A stretch of 64,000 nucleotides of DNA, taken from assembly GCF_003254155.1 (NCBI RefSeq), contig NZ_QKZI01000001.1, forward strand, positions 1,397,714-1,461,713. Direction: 5' to 3'. The notes beneath the pieces were generated by a model that saw only the letters and a list, made by a program, of their open reading frames with translations, had not been told where the DNA came from and did no database searches. Position numbers and translations under genes: made by a program. This document shows positions 1 to 8,429 of this stretch, piece by piece. This DNA is from Psychrobacillus insolitus. GTDB lineage: Bacteria > Bacillota > Bacilli > Bacillales_A > Planococcaceae. Each line of letters opens with the position of its first letter. Positions within the stretch are counted from its first letter, which is position 1.

Positions 1-183
1 ACTTCACATGCTTCTGCCGACCGAGCATTCAGAAGGGGAATCGACCCAACAACCCCACTTTTACAAGATGCAATGACTGATTCAGGACTGGATACCAAAA
101 ACATCGGAGCTACTATCACTGGGATAGATAAATTTTCAAACATATATGGATTTCCTCCTACTCAATTTTTAGTATGCAGTTAA
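1..183 (+). CDS. C-terminal end of an unidentified protein (partial)
   Basis: Frame 1 is open from the window edge to a TAA at 181-183, giving 60 C-terminal residues that end in GFPPTQFLVCS. The composition looks like ordinary protein. The stop overlaps the stop of the convergent acyl-CoA ligase gene by 4 bases, a normal arrangement for two real convergent genes. The 5' part lies outside the window. I do not recognise the family and assign no function. Confidence 0.55.
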   Translation, partial: TSHASADRAFRRGIDPTTPLLQDAMTDSGLDTKNIGATITGIDKFSNIYGFPPTQFLVCS

Positions 184-1673
184 ACTCGTAGCGCATTTTT
201 CAATACTTTTCCACTTGCATTTCTAGGTAAGGTATCGATTATTTCCACTTCAGCTGGCAATTTATATTTGGCTAAACGCTTGGAACTAAATGCTAAAACG
301 TCTTCCTCTGAAAGTGATTGCCCCTTTTTTATGACAACATAGGCTTTTGGGACTTCGCCGTACACTGGATGTGGTACACCAATGACTGCAGCTTCTAGCA
401 CTTCCGGGATCTCATAAAGTACTTCTTCCACTTCCACTGGATAGACATTTTCACCCCCGCGGATAATCATGTCTTTTTTGCGATCTACGATATAAAGCAG
501 TCCGTCTTTATCAAATCGACCTAAGTCCCCACTATATAGCCAACCATTTTGAATGGCTTGATGGGTTGCTTCTTCATTCTTCAAATAACCTTTCATTACT
601 TGTGGGCCCTTCACGACGATTTCACCTACTTGTCCTACTGGGAGGGAATCACCGAACTCATCGACAACTCGAACTTCCGTATGTGGTAAAGCTTCACCAA
701 CTGACCCTACTTTTTCAAGTGCATGATGATCCTTCAACGTCGTTGCCGCAGGTGAATTTTCAGTTTGGCCGTATAAATTTTGAACCTTCACACTCGGGTA
801 AAGTGATTTTACTTTTCTTACCAGTTCAAATGGCATTGGTGCTGCTCCGTAAGCAAACAATCGTAAATGATTTAGTTTTAGTTCAGCCATTTTAGGTGTG
901 TTCAATAAGATCATATACATTGCCGGAACTCCAAAGAAAATAGTGACATCTTCTTTTTCCATTGTTTCAAGTGCCTTTTCAGGAGAGAACGCTTCTTCTA
1001 TAACGATTGTACCTCCAGCATATATACCCGGTATGCAGAATACATGACTGGCAGCACAGTGAAATAAAGGCGTAACAATATGAATACGATCAGTAGATTC
1101 ATATCCAACTGCCTCTCCCCAAATTTCTGCGGCCGCTTCTACATTTCCTGCAGACAACATGACCCCTTTTGGCTTTCCAGTTGTACCAGAAGTATAGAAA
1201 ATGACCGTTGTATCATTCTGATCCACTTGCGTTTCCTTAAATACAATCGATTCATCATTTACAATAGTAGTTAAAGTATCCTCTTCACCAACTAGTAACG
1301 TATCCTGAAATTTTGCAAACGTGTTTGGTATTTCATTCAAAACATCGTTAAAACGTACATCATAGATAAGCGCTTTTGCTTCAGAATGTGTAAGGATATA
1401 ATCTATTTCAGGAGCAGTTAACTTTGTATTTACAGGTAATACCGTAAATCCTCCAAGCTGACATGCATAGTAACATACTAAGAATAGATCTGAGTTATGC
1501 AAATATACCGCAATGATATCCTCTTTTTGATAGCCCTTTACTTGAAAGTAGCCCGCTAATCGTTTAACTTGCTCGTAGAATTCGGAATAACTAGTGTTTT
1601 TCCCTTGAAAAGATGTGATAATCTTCTCTGGTTGCTGTTTTGCATGAACTGCTAATTTTTCAGTAACGAGCAT
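180..1673 (-). CDS. Acyl-CoA synthetase (AMP-forming fatty-acid-CoA ligase)
   Basis: This 497-residue protein belongs to the ANL adenylating superfamily, which activates a carboxylic acid with ATP and then transfers it to CoA. The phosphate-binding loop YTSGTTGKPKG is at about residues 160-170. NLYGQTE (adenine-binding motif) follows, then YIVDRKKDMIIRGGENVYP (hinge), and PRNASGKVLK near the C-terminus carries the catalytic lysine. Length is typical for medium- or long-chain ligases. The ATG lies 8 bases after AAGGGGA. It is the last gene of an apparent operon with a TetR regulator and an acyl-CoA dehydrogenase, so a role in fatty-acid or branched-acid beta-oxidation is likely. The exact chain length cannot be read from sequence. 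Confidence 0.9.
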   Translation of the reverse strand: MLVTEKLAVHAKQQPEKIITSFQGKNTSYSEFYEQVKRLAGYFQVKGYQKEDIIAVYLHNSDLFLVCYYACQLGGFTVLPVNTKLTAPEIDYILTHSEAKALIYDVRFNDVLNEIPNTFAKFQDTLLVGEEDTLTTIVNDESIVFKETQVDQNDTTVIFYTSGTTGKPKGVMLSAGNVEAAAEIWGEAVGYESTDRIHIVTPLFHCAASHVFCIPGIYAGGTIVIEEAFSPEKALETMEKEDVTIFFGVPAMYMILLNTPKMAELKLNHLRLFAYGAAPMPFELVRKVKSLYPSVKVQNLYGQTENSPAATTLKDHHALEKVGSVGEALPHTEVRVVDEFGDSLPVGQVGEIVVKGPQVMKGYLKNEEATHQAIQNGWLYSGDLGRFDKDGLLYIVDRKKDMIIRGGENVYPVEVEEVLYEIPEVLEAAVIGVPHPVYGEVPKAYVVIKKGQSLSEEDVLAFSSKRLAKYKLPAEVEIIDTLPRNASGKVLKNALRV

Positions 1674-1695
1674 GTCTCAAATCCCCTTTTTTGAT

Positions 1696-2280
1696 TTATT
1701 TTAAAACCTTCAACATATAATCTGCATATATTTGTTGTAATTCTTCAATTGTCTTACTTCCAAAAGGGTTGTACCATTGTTGAATCCAGTTCATTGAACC
1801 AAGTAAAATCATCCTGGCTATCTTTGGTTCATCAATTGTAAATTCAGCAGTTTTAATACCAGCTAGAATAACTTGATCAAACAATCCAGCATATTCGTTT
1901 CGTTTTAGTAAAATGGGATTTAATTGATCTTCCGAAAATGTTTGGTCCGGTTTGATGATCATATTAAACATCTCTTTTTTTTCTATGGCATATTGAATAT
2001 GTGTCTTAATCATTTCTCGTAATTTTTCTTCATTTGATTGCTTTACATTTATATGTTGTTGCAGTTCCTCAATTGCTTGCACTAAAACCATCTCATGACA
2101 TTGAAATATCAAATCTTCCTTATTCTTAAAATAGTAATAGAGTGAGCCTTTCGTCATGAGAAGCTCTGCAGCAATTTCTTCCATCGTTGCTTTTTGGTAC
2201 CCTTTTTCATTCACAATCTTGACTGCTGATAAAATAATATCTTCTTTTTTCTTCTGTATTTTTTTCTCTGAGAGCTTCAT
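1696..2280 (-). CDS. TetR/AcrR-family repressor (FadR-like)
   Basis: This 194-residue protein has an N-terminal TetR helix-turn-helix at residues about 15-60, including the segment MEEIAAELLMTKGSLYYYFK. The C-terminal alpha-helical domain is of the length that binds ligand in this family. It sits between the acyl-CoA dehydrogenase and ligase genes, 22 bases upstream of the ligase, with a strong GAGGGGAGGG ribosome site. Inference: it senses acyl-CoA and represses its own operon, as Bacillus FadR does. The palindrome at 3526-3543 over the operon promoter is its candidate operator. Confidence 0.88.
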   Translation of the reverse strand: MKLSEKKIQKKKEDIILSAVKIVNEKGYQKATMEEIAAELLMTKGSLYYYFKNKEDLIFQCHEMVLVQAIEELQQHINVKQSNEEKLREMIKTHIQYAIEKKEMFNMIIKPDQTFSEDQLNPILLKRNEYAGLFDQVILAGIKTAEFTIDEPKIARMILLGSMNWIQQWYNPFGSKTIEELQQIYADYMLKVLK

Positions 2281-2300
2281 TACGAAATCCCTCCCCTCTT

Positions 2301-3449
2301 TTATAGATCTAATTTTTTCGCAATAATTGTCTTCATGATTTCCGTAGTACCTGCGAAAATACTCGTAACTGGAATATCACGATACCTTCTAGCAATCTCG
2401 TATTCATTCATATATCCATAGCCACCATGTAAATGTAAGCACTCGGCAGCCACCCGTTTTGCCATTTCACTAATCCACCATTTTGCCATGGACACTTCTT
2501 TCACAATGTCTTCATGCGTTACATGCCGTTCGCTTAATTGATCCACATACGTGCGACCTATATCAATTTCCGTTGCCATTTCAGCAATTTTGAACTGGGT
2601 ATTTTGAAATTTGCTAATAGATTGTCCAAAAGCTTTTCTATTTTTTACATAATCAATCGTAATTCGAAGCATTTCCTCTGCTGCAACCTGACATTGAATT
2701 GCTACAATTAGGCGTTCTTGCTGCAAGTTCTGCATTAGATAATAAAACCCTTTCCCTTCTTCTCCCAGTAAATTAGCTACTGGAACCTTTACATCTTCAA
2801 AAATTAACTCGCCGGTATCTCCACAATTCATACCGATTTTATCGAGCTTCTTCCCACGAGAAAAACCTGCCATCCCTTTTTCCACAACTAGTAAGCTGAT
2901 TCCTCGATGTGCCGGTTGCGCATTTGGGTCCGTTTTACATACGACAATTGCAAGATCGGCATTCAAACCATTTGTAATGAACGTCTTCTCTCCATTTAAT
3001 ATGTAGAAATCACCTTCACGTCTAGCATTCGTTGTTACCCCTGCCAAATCAGATCCTGCACCCGGTTCCGTCATAGCAATCGCAGTAATTATTTCGCCGC
3101 TAATACAAAGAGGTAACCATTTTTGCTTCTGTTCCTCTGTACCAAGTTCAGAAATGTAAGGGCTTACAATATCGGAATGCAAACACATCCCACTAGAAAG
3201 TCCTTGACCTACGCGTTCAAGCTCCTCAGCTAAAATTTTCGAATATGTAAAGTCCAAGCCTAACCCACCATATGCTTCATCCACCCATGGTAAAAGGAAT
3301 CCATTCTCGCCCATTTTCAACCAGAAATCTCTTGGAATCTCTCTTTTCTCTTCCCACTCATTATAAAAAGGATACGCTTCCTTATCTAACATCTTGCGTA
3401 AAGACTTACGAAATAACCCATGCTCCTCTGTTAAAAAAGATGCTTTCAC
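2301..3449 (-). CDS. Acyl-CoA dehydrogenase
   Basis: FAD-dependent alpha,beta-dehydrogenation of acyl-CoA. A GTG start at 3449, 7 bases after GGGGGT, gives 382 residues, the usual family length. Longer upstream starts lack a ribosome site and would add an odd N-terminus. Visible family motifs are AMTEPGAGSDLAG, GEKTFITNG, RKAFGQSISKFQ and LHGGYGYMNEYEIARRYRD. The C-terminus reads FAGTTEIMK, so the medium-chain-type catalytic Glu (YEGT) is absent. As in long-chain and isovaleryl enzymes, the base is probably the Glu in QQERLIVA; that assignment is an inference. First gene of the operon with tetR and the ligase. Confidence 0.9.
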   Translation of the reverse strand: MKASFLTEEHGLFRKSLRKMLDKEAYPFYNEWEEKREIPRDFWLKMGENGFLLPWVDEAYGGLGLDFTYSKILAEELERVGQGLSSGMCLHSDIVSPYISELGTEEQKQKWLPLCISGEIITAIAMTEPGAGSDLAGVTTNARREGDFYILNGEKTFITNGLNADLAIVVCKTDPNAQPAHRGISLLVVEKGMAGFSRGKKLDKIGMNCGDTGELIFEDVKVPVANLLGEEGKGFYYLMQNLQQERLIVAIQCQVAAEEMLRITIDYVKNRKAFGQSISKFQNTQFKIAEMATEIDIGRTYVDQLSERHVTHEDIVKEVSMAKWWISEMAKRVAAECLHLHGGYGYMNEYEIARRYRDIPVTSIFAGTTEIMKTIIAKKLDL

Positions 3450-3507
3450 CCTAAAACCCCCGTTTATTGAATACATATAATTTTCTGAATGTTGTTTATT
3501 AATTTTA

Positions 3508-3543
3508 ATTATACTCAATCATTTTAAAAAGTAAATACTTTTT
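3508..3543 (-). promoter_or_regulatory. Promoter and palindromic operator candidate of the acyl-CoA dehydrogenase operon
   Basis: Reading the minus strand, a perfect TATAAT (3508-3513) lies about 60 bases before the GTG start. TTTACT stands 16 bases upstream as a -35. An 18-bp perfect palindrome, AAAAAGTA-N2-TACTTTTT (3526-3543), covers this -35. That is where a TetR repressor would be expected to bind. The A/T-rich composition lowers the significance of the palindrome. Confidence 0.5.
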
Positions 3544-3742
3544 TGAACTAAGTTTAAAAATTAAATAAAATGGTTAACTAATGATATATATGTTTCAAGT
3601 AGTTATTGAATAACACAAAACAGAATTTAATTTTTGAACCTAAAAATATATAATTCTAAATACTAGCATAAAAATGCACTCTTTCTATATGGAATTGGAT
3701 GCGTGCCAGGCACAGACGTAATTCTCACAAAACTTGACAGCA

Positions 3743-3781
3743 AAAAAATCCCCTCAAGCATAAATACTTGAGAGGATTTAG
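3743..3781 (-). terminator. Rho-independent terminator after the HEAT-repeat gene
   Basis: AAATCCYCTCAAG-type arms pair around the loop CATAAATA, and a run of seven T follows on the minus strand. It directly follows the stop of the HEAT-repeat gene. Confidence 0.8.
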
Positions 3782-3787
3782 CCATAT

Positions 3788-4294
3788 TTATTTAGTTTCT
3801 AAATTTTTCCATTCATTTTCTAACCAAGTATTGAATTCTGCACCTTTGTCGCCTTCGTATGCATCATACACATCAATGCGCATTCTTTTAAGCTTCGCAG
3901 CGAATTCTTCATAGGTATGATCTTTTGGTAAACTCTTTTTCACACGCAATAATATTTTAGAAGTACCTTTAATCATTTCAAACTTAGAACGCTTCGGTAA
4001 CTCAACTTCTTCACCAAATGAAAGGAGAGATCGATAAGCTTCTTCTTGAATAGTAAAAACAGGATCATTTTGCAGACGTGTTTTTAAAATATCAATCACT
4101 TGGCTAGTATTATATTGCCCTAACTCTTCTACTGCTTTTAGTCTCGCTCTCCAGTTTCCGCTACGATTTGCTGCTTTTTTAAGTTCCTCATAATTTTCTG
4201 GTAACTCATTAGTAATAGTTTTTTTCAAGCATTCCAAACTCCTTCTATGTCTTTTTATCTTGAGATGATCGATTCTTTTTTTACTGTCACTCAT
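3788..4294 (-). CDS. HEAT-repeat domain protein, function unknown
   Basis: This 168-residue soluble protein is rich in charged residues. The segment NWRARLKAVEELGQYNTSQVIDILKTRL, followed by PVFTIQEEAYRSLLSFG (about residues 45-95), has the helix pattern of one or two HEAT repeats, which are usually protein-protein interaction surfaces. The N-terminus is strongly basic. No catalytic motif is visible. The ribosome site before the ATG is weak. It is followed by a good terminator and appears monocistronic. Confidence 0.7.
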   Translation of the reverse strand: MSDSKKRIDHLKIKRHRRSLECLKKTITNELPENYEELKKAANRSGNWRARLKAVEELGQYNTSQVIDILKTRLQNDPVFTIQEEAYRSLLSFGEEVELPKRSKFEMIKGTSKILLRVKKSLPKDHTYEEFAAKLKRMRIDVYDAYEGDKGAEFNTWLENEWKNLETK

Positions 4295-4689
4295 GTAAAT
4301 CCGTTCTTCTCTATTCCACTAGTATATACTATTTAACGTAAATCTCCAAAATTTGCACAGTATATATGCAGACTCATTTTAAAACTGCTTCATCCACCTA
4401 TATTGTGGATGAAGCAGCTTCCTTTTATTCTATCTGATTATTTATCTTTTCCGTCATCTGTTTGTTCTTCATTGTATGGATAAAGATCGTTTGTTGAGGA
4501 GATATTATAGTCTGTATCTATTCGTTATTGGGAATATGTGGATAAGCGAGACAATCTTGCTCGCGAAAGCGACAATCCGAACATAATTTCATCCATATAA
4601 AAAAAGAAGCACAGGGAAAAGGGGCTTTGCCACTTTCTCTGTGCTTCCTTTTTATTTAACCAACGTTCATCTGTTCATGCTTACCAAGA
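4295..4689. other. Intergenic region with two hairpins and a possible gene remnant
   Basis: There are two terminator-like hairpins. The first (4382-4424) is built from CTGCTTCATCCAC arms. The second (4605-4652) has AAGCACAGGGAAA arms and a T-run on both strands, and probably ends ytxJ. Between them the minus strand reads DTDYNISSTNDLYPYNEEQTDDGKDK-stop (about 4438-4518) with no start codon, possibly the tail of a decayed gene. Positions 4546-4579 hold two GACAATC units of a dispersed repeat. Confidence 0.5.
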
Positions 4690-5019
4690 TCAAACAGATG
4701 CTACAGCTTTACCTAAACTATCCACAGTAATTTGATGATGAGAAGTATTCCACACTGCTTTTCCATCTTTTAATAAAAATGCTTGTGGTGACTGATGTTG
4801 AATGCCTATGTCATCTGCAATTTCTAGTGAGATTGGTCGACTTTCAATTACTTTTACTAAATATTTTTTGACACTCGAATCGAAGCTATCATACTCTGCA
4901 TATGCTTTTGCACTTATTGGACATGTTGTGCTATGTTTAAGCACTAATGCAGACTGCTCAGTATTAGCTAAAACTTCTTTCCATTGATCCATTGATGTTA
5001 TCTCTGTATAATTTGTCAT
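4690..5019 (-). CDS. ytxJ: Bacilliredoxin-type protein YtxJ
   Basis: This 109-residue thioredoxin-fold protein matches the YtxJ family (DUF2847), a monothiol component linked to the bacillithiol redox system. The single cysteine is in HSTTCPIS at residue 33, so the usual CxxC is reduced to one Cys. The chosen ATG (encoding MTNYTEI) lies 9 bases after GGAAGG; the ATG three codons upstream touches that ribosome site and is rejected. Expected cytoplasmic role: removing bacillithiol from S-bacillithiolated proteins. A terminator hairpin follows at 4605-4652. Confidence 0.85.
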   Translation of the reverse strand: MTNYTEITSMDQWKEVLANTEQSALVLKHSTTCPISAKAYAEYDSFDSSVKKYLVKVIESRPISLEIADDIGIQHQSPQAFLLKDGKAVWNTSHHQITVDSLGKAVASV

Positions 5020-5107
5020 TTCTATCATCCTTCCAAAGCTGTTTCTTTTATTATGAAGAAACTGGAACGTTTATGCACGTATCATGAACTGGAACGACTA
5101 CTTTCTA

Positions 5108-5335
5108 TCAACGAATATACTTATGAAAAATAGCTTGATCAAAAACAGCTATATACTCTTTCAGTTCACCAGGTGCAAAATAAAAAACAGAATCATGTTG
5201 CATCCCGCCAACTGTTCGATGATAATCGAGGACACAAATATTAACCGCTCCGTCTTTCTGTAGTCGACGTATCATATATTCAGTATACTGATCAAATCCT
5301 AAAACTACATGGATAGGTGTGTTAATCAATTCCAT
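5108..5335 (-). CDS. Small conserved-looking hypothetical protein
   Basis: This 75-residue protein starts MELINTPIHVVLGFDQYTEYMIRRLQ. The ATG at 5335 follows AGGAGA by 6 bases; the upstream ATG lacks a site. Beta-strand VVLGFDQY, helix YMIRRLQKDG and strand VNICVLD resemble the start of a nucleotide-binding beta-alpha-beta unit, but the protein is too short for a full Rossmann domain. I do not recognise the family. It lies between ytxJ and yuiD, all on the same strand. Confidence 0.6.
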   Translation of the reverse strand: MELINTPIHVVLGFDQYTEYMIRRLQKDGAVNICVLDYHRTVGGMQHDSVFYFAPGELKEYIAVFDQAIFHKYIR

Positions 5336-5457
5336 GTTACTTCTCCTAACTGATTCTAAAATCATCTAATATTTATGAACTTTTATGCTATTAGTTACAT
5401 TTTATCAGAATCAGTACATAGATTGAAAGTTTCTATGTAAATATTTATAAAACAAAC

Positions 5458-5492
5458 AAAAACCCCCGTAATCCCAGAACAGGATCACGAGA
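5458..5492 (-). terminator. Probable terminator after yuiD
   Basis: On the minus strand CGTGATCC pairs imperfectly with GGATTACG around TGTTCTG, followed by GGGGGTTTTTGTTTG. It lies just past the yuiD stop. Confidence 0.6.
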
Positions 5493-5499
5493 ATTTTAC

Positions 5500-6003
5500 T
5501 TATTTACGCGTATGTTTATACTTAGGCTGTTTTCTTTCATCATTCTCAATCTTAGCTGAAATAAGTCCTAACACAACACCTAAAATAGAACCCGCAATCA
5601 CTTCTACTGGCTGATGTCCAAGTAGTTCTTTTAGTTCTCCCTCACGCTGTACATACTCAAAACTCGGAAAATTTCCTGAAAGGGTAGCAATATTATCTTC
5701 CAAATCATTTACCAGCTGCGCAATTTCTCCCGTATGACGTCTGATTCCCTGCGCATCATACATAACAATTATGCCAAACATTGTAGCAAGTGCAGTTTCC
5801 GTATGGCGTGCACCTTTATTCGCAGCTACATACGATGCAAGCGCTGAAACACCCGCTGAATGCGAACTTGGCATACCACCTGTCGTAAATGCCTGTTTAA
5901 TATCCCATTCACCAGTGAGCTTTTTGTGTGTTAATATCTTTAATCCTTGCGCAATACCGATGGCAGAAAGTGCAGTTACAATACCTCTATTCATCTTTTG
6001 CAT
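5500..6003 (-). CDS. yuiD: Divergent PAP2-family membrane protein YuiD
   Basis: This 167-residue protein of the divergent PAP2 (DUF212) family is related to acid phosphatases and haloperoxidases. Key motifs are GGMPSSHSA at residues 42-50, YDAQGIRRHTGEIAQ at about 81-95, and LGHQPVEVIAGSILG at about 130-144, the last giving the family histidine. Hydrophobic helices make it an inner-membrane protein. The ATG follows GGAGGGG at normal spacing. The natural substrate is unknown; a lipid phosphate is a guess from the superfamily. Confidence 0.88.
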   Translation of the reverse strand: MQKMNRGIVTALSAIGIAQGLKILTHKKLTGEWDIKQAFTTGGMPSSHSAGVSALASYVAANKGARHTETALATMFGIIVMYDAQGIRRHTGEIAQLVNDLEDNIATLSGNFPSFEYVQREGELKELLGHQPVEVIAGSILGVVLGLISAKIENDERKQPKYKHTRK

Positions 6004-6082
6004 ATTTTCCCCTCCAAAACATCGAATAATTTTTATGTACCCTTATCTATTAGTTACCCTTTTATGAAAAAACTAATCGGAA

Positions 6083-6751
6083 TTACTTCACTTTTTTATT
6101 CAAAAAAACAGGAGAAAAAATATAATCTCCATTAGTTACTGTCTCACCAATTTCAATAGGTATTCGTTCAGAAAAAATTGGCCCATCTACTATAATTGTA
6201 TGAAACTCTCCGTTTTCTCCACACGAATCAATTCCCGCTGCTTCAAGCTCCTCGACTAACTCTTTCGTAAACTTTTTCCCAACATACTTTTCTGATAACA
6301 TCGTTGTGTTCACTACTACAATCCAAGCCTCAAAACCAGCGTCCAACAACTCGGCAACTACCGCTCGGCGAGGTTCTTGCCACAGAGGATGTACAGCAAT
6401 AATATCTGATTTTGCACAAGTTTTCTGTACCCATTCCAAATGTCCTTCCAGATCAATATCACCAAATACACCGTGTGTGATTCCTTCATTTCGGCATTCA
6501 TCCATCGCTTGGATAAACTCTCCCTCGTACGAATTCCAACTTGCATCTTTTATTAGTAAAGGTATCCCAAGGTGCTCCGCTTGTGCTTGTACAACTTCGC
6601 GTGGTAGAGCATGTGACTTGGAAATCTCGCCACCTTCTTCAAACATCGTCAAAATCTTTTTAGGAATCATTCCTAATTTCATCGCACGATAATAAGCCAT
6701 CGCCGAATCCTTCCCACCACTCCAAGACATTACGAAAGATGCATCTTTCAT
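6083..6751 (-). CDS. Diphthine-ammonia ligase-like ATPase (Dph6 / ATP_bind_4 family)
   Basis: This 222-residue protein starts with the PP-loop WSGGKDS (residues 10-16) of N-type ATP pyrophosphatases. The C-terminal GENGEFHTIIVDGP is the signature of the DUF71/Dph6 family. Eukaryotic members amidate diphthine. Bacteria lack diphthamide, so the bacterial role is unknown and the family name should not be taken as function. The ATG follows AAGGAGTG by 9 bases. Confidence 0.85.
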   Translation of the reverse strand: MKDASFVMSWSGGKDSAMAYYRAMKLGMIPKKILTMFEEGGEISKSHALPREVVQAQAEHLGIPLLIKDASWNSYEGEFIQAMDECRNEGITHGVFGDIDLEGHLEWVQKTCAKSDIIAVHPLWQEPRRAVVAELLDAGFEAWIVVVNTTMLSEKYVGKKFTKELVEELEAAGIDSCGENGEFHTIIVDGPIFSERIPIEIGETVTNGDYIFSPVFLNKKVK

Positions 6752-6945
6752 CTATTACCACACTCCTTTTATATAACTACTTAGCATAAGTTATCTTCCT
6801 TATGAGAGTCAAGAACATATAGAAACTTAGGTAAAAAACATCCTCTCTAGTACAAGTCATAATTTATATCCTATTCTTCCCCAGTTTAAAAATCTCCTTG
6901 CACGCACAAGCTATTTGTAAAAGCGAGAGAAGGGAGAAATACTTT

Positions 6946-7248
6946 GTGAATTTTAACCGTTTTCATGCGGTTTCACTTCTTTTATTACTTGCCATATTTG
7001 ACTCCCTGTTTACCGATTTTGGCATAAGAAACAATCATATATCAGAAGCAAATCCTTTAATGCGTTATTTGTACGGGACAAGTGTTCCTGCGTTTTATTT
7101 AATAAAAATTGCTCTTCCTCTTTTATTAATATTAATTCTCACGAAAATAGAAGTAAAAAAATATTTAAATCTTTTAATTGGCGGAACCGTTGCTCTGTAT
7201 GTACTTATTCTTTTCCAACACATTTTTTGGATGACAATTATTTTGTAA
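6946..7248 (+). CDS. DUF5658-like small membrane protein
   Basis: A GTG start at 6946, 7 bases after AAGGGAGA, gives 100 residues. Three hydrophobic segments and the motif SEANPLMRYLYG (between the first two) match small membrane proteins of the DUF5658 type. Function is unknown. It is transcribed towards the M23 peptidase gene, and the two share a bidirectional terminator. Confidence 0.72.
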   Translation: MNFNRFHAVSLLLLLAIFDSLFTDFGIRNNHISEANPLMRYLYGTSVPAFYLIKIALPLLLILILTKIEVKKYLNLLIGGTVALYVLILFQHIFWMTIIL

Positions 7249-7275
7249 AAAAAAGAACGGCCAAATAGCCGCTCC
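7246..7275. terminator. Bidirectional terminator between DUF5658-like and M23 genes
   Basis: GAACGGC pairs with GCCGCTC around CAAATA. On the minus strand it is followed by eight T, and on the plus strand by a shorter T-run. Confidence 0.75.
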
Positions 7276-7278
7276 AGC

Positions 7279-8274
7279 CTATTTTTTCTTCGCATTTCTT
7301 TCTTCCTGCTCCCACCTTACTAATGAAGGATAGGGATTATATGCCCACTCAATTCTGCCGTTGTATTTATACATACCGTAGTGAAGATGCGGGGCAAACT
7401 TACCTGACGTTCCTTCTTTACCATATCCAGAGCTGCCCACATAACCAATTACGGTCCCCATTTCAATAATATCCCCTTCTTTAATTTCCTTATTAAACCC
7501 GGAAAGATGTGCATAATAATGGTACGTATTATGAATGTCTCGGATACCAACTCGCCAACCGCCAAAGTCATTCCAGCCCATCGTTTCCACTAAACCATAA
7601 GTTGTCGACTTAACCGGCACGCCATATGAAGCAAATAAATCCGTGCCCTCATGCATTCGACGTCCACCCCAGCCACGACTAACACCCCAAGTACTGCGAT
7701 AACTAAAATCAGCTTGAAGCGCCAGTGGAAAAGCATTTTCATCTAAATTAAGCGTTTCAAATTCTTTATAAATTTTTGCAATCGTCATTATCTGTTTAAC
7801 AGAAGCATCTCGATCGTAATAACTCTTTAATGCACGTTCAAAATCTTTTTCAGTCGATCCAAACCGCGTTAAATATTCCGACATCGTTAACATGACATCA
7901 TCATCATTAGCCCTGTCAGCCTTGCCATCTAGATTTCCATCGGAGCCATTCCCATCAAAAAATAGGATGGAAGTGAAATCGGTATCATCCTTCATCGGAT
8001 TCAAAGCTCCCGTCCAAAAATCATCCGTAAATTGAATAGCTATAGTTCCCTCTCGTTCGGGAATATCATCTCGAGCTTGGGCAATATTACGTTCATACTG
8101 ATCCACAGCAGCCAAGTAATACCAGGGCAAAATATGACTCGAATAGTTAATATAATAATCCATTCGCTCTTCTAAAACTTGTTCTCTCGTTGGCTCTTCT
8201 GCTGCCGAAACAACGGAGGCAAAAAGAAAGAAACATACACTTGTGAAAACCATTAAATGAAGCTTTAATTTCAA
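7279..8274 (-). CDS. Secreted M23-family peptidoglycan endopeptidase (LytH-like)
   Basis: A TTG start at 8274, 8 bases after GGTGG, begins MKLKLHLMVFTSVCFFLFASVVSAA, a signal peptide; the protein is 331 residues. An N-terminal region of about 150 residues contains WYYLAAVDQYERN. The C-terminal M23 domain has zinc ligands in RRMHEGTDLF (His and Asp) and HLHYG (HxH). Members cut peptide bonds in the cell wall. The architecture recalls the B. subtilis sporulation enzyme LytH, but that identification rests on memory of the N-terminal segment only. A GTG four codons upstream is possible but overlaps the ribosome site. Confidence 0.85.
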   Translation of the reverse strand: MKLKLHLMVFTSVCFFLFASVVSAAEEPTREQVLEERMDYYINYSSHILPWYYLAAVDQYERNIAQARDDIPEREGTIAIQFTDDFWTGALNPMKDDTDFTSILFFDGNGSDGNLDGKADRANDDDVMLTMSEYLTRFGSTEKDFERALKSYYDRDASVKQIMTIAKIYKEFETLNLDENAFPLALQADFSYRSTWGVSRGWGGRRMHEGTDLFASYGVPVKSTTYGLVETMGWNDFGGWRVGIRDIHNTYHYYAHLSGFNKEIKEGDIIEMGTVIGYVGSSGYGKEGTSGKFAPHLHYGMYKYNGRIEWAYNPYPSLVRWEQEERNAKKK

Positions 8275-8381
8275 GCCAATTACCACCTTTTTTTGAGTCT
8301 AACATTAGATTTCCCACTTTTTTATGAATCATGAATTGTAAATTTTGTTTTTTATGTATGCGTGCCAGTCATTCAAACATG

Positions 8382-8411
8382 AAAAAATGCTATTCCGAAG
8401 TGGAATAGCAT
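8382..8411 (-). terminator. Terminator after the frameshifted zinc-ribbon gene
   Basis: Ten-bp perfect arms ATGCTATTCC/GGAATAGCAT with a 5-base loop, followed by six T on the minus strand. A lone TGCCAGTC half-motif of the dispersed palindrome family lies beside it at 8363-8370. Confidence 0.8.
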
Positions 8412-8429
8412 TTAAATTCTGCATGCTAG

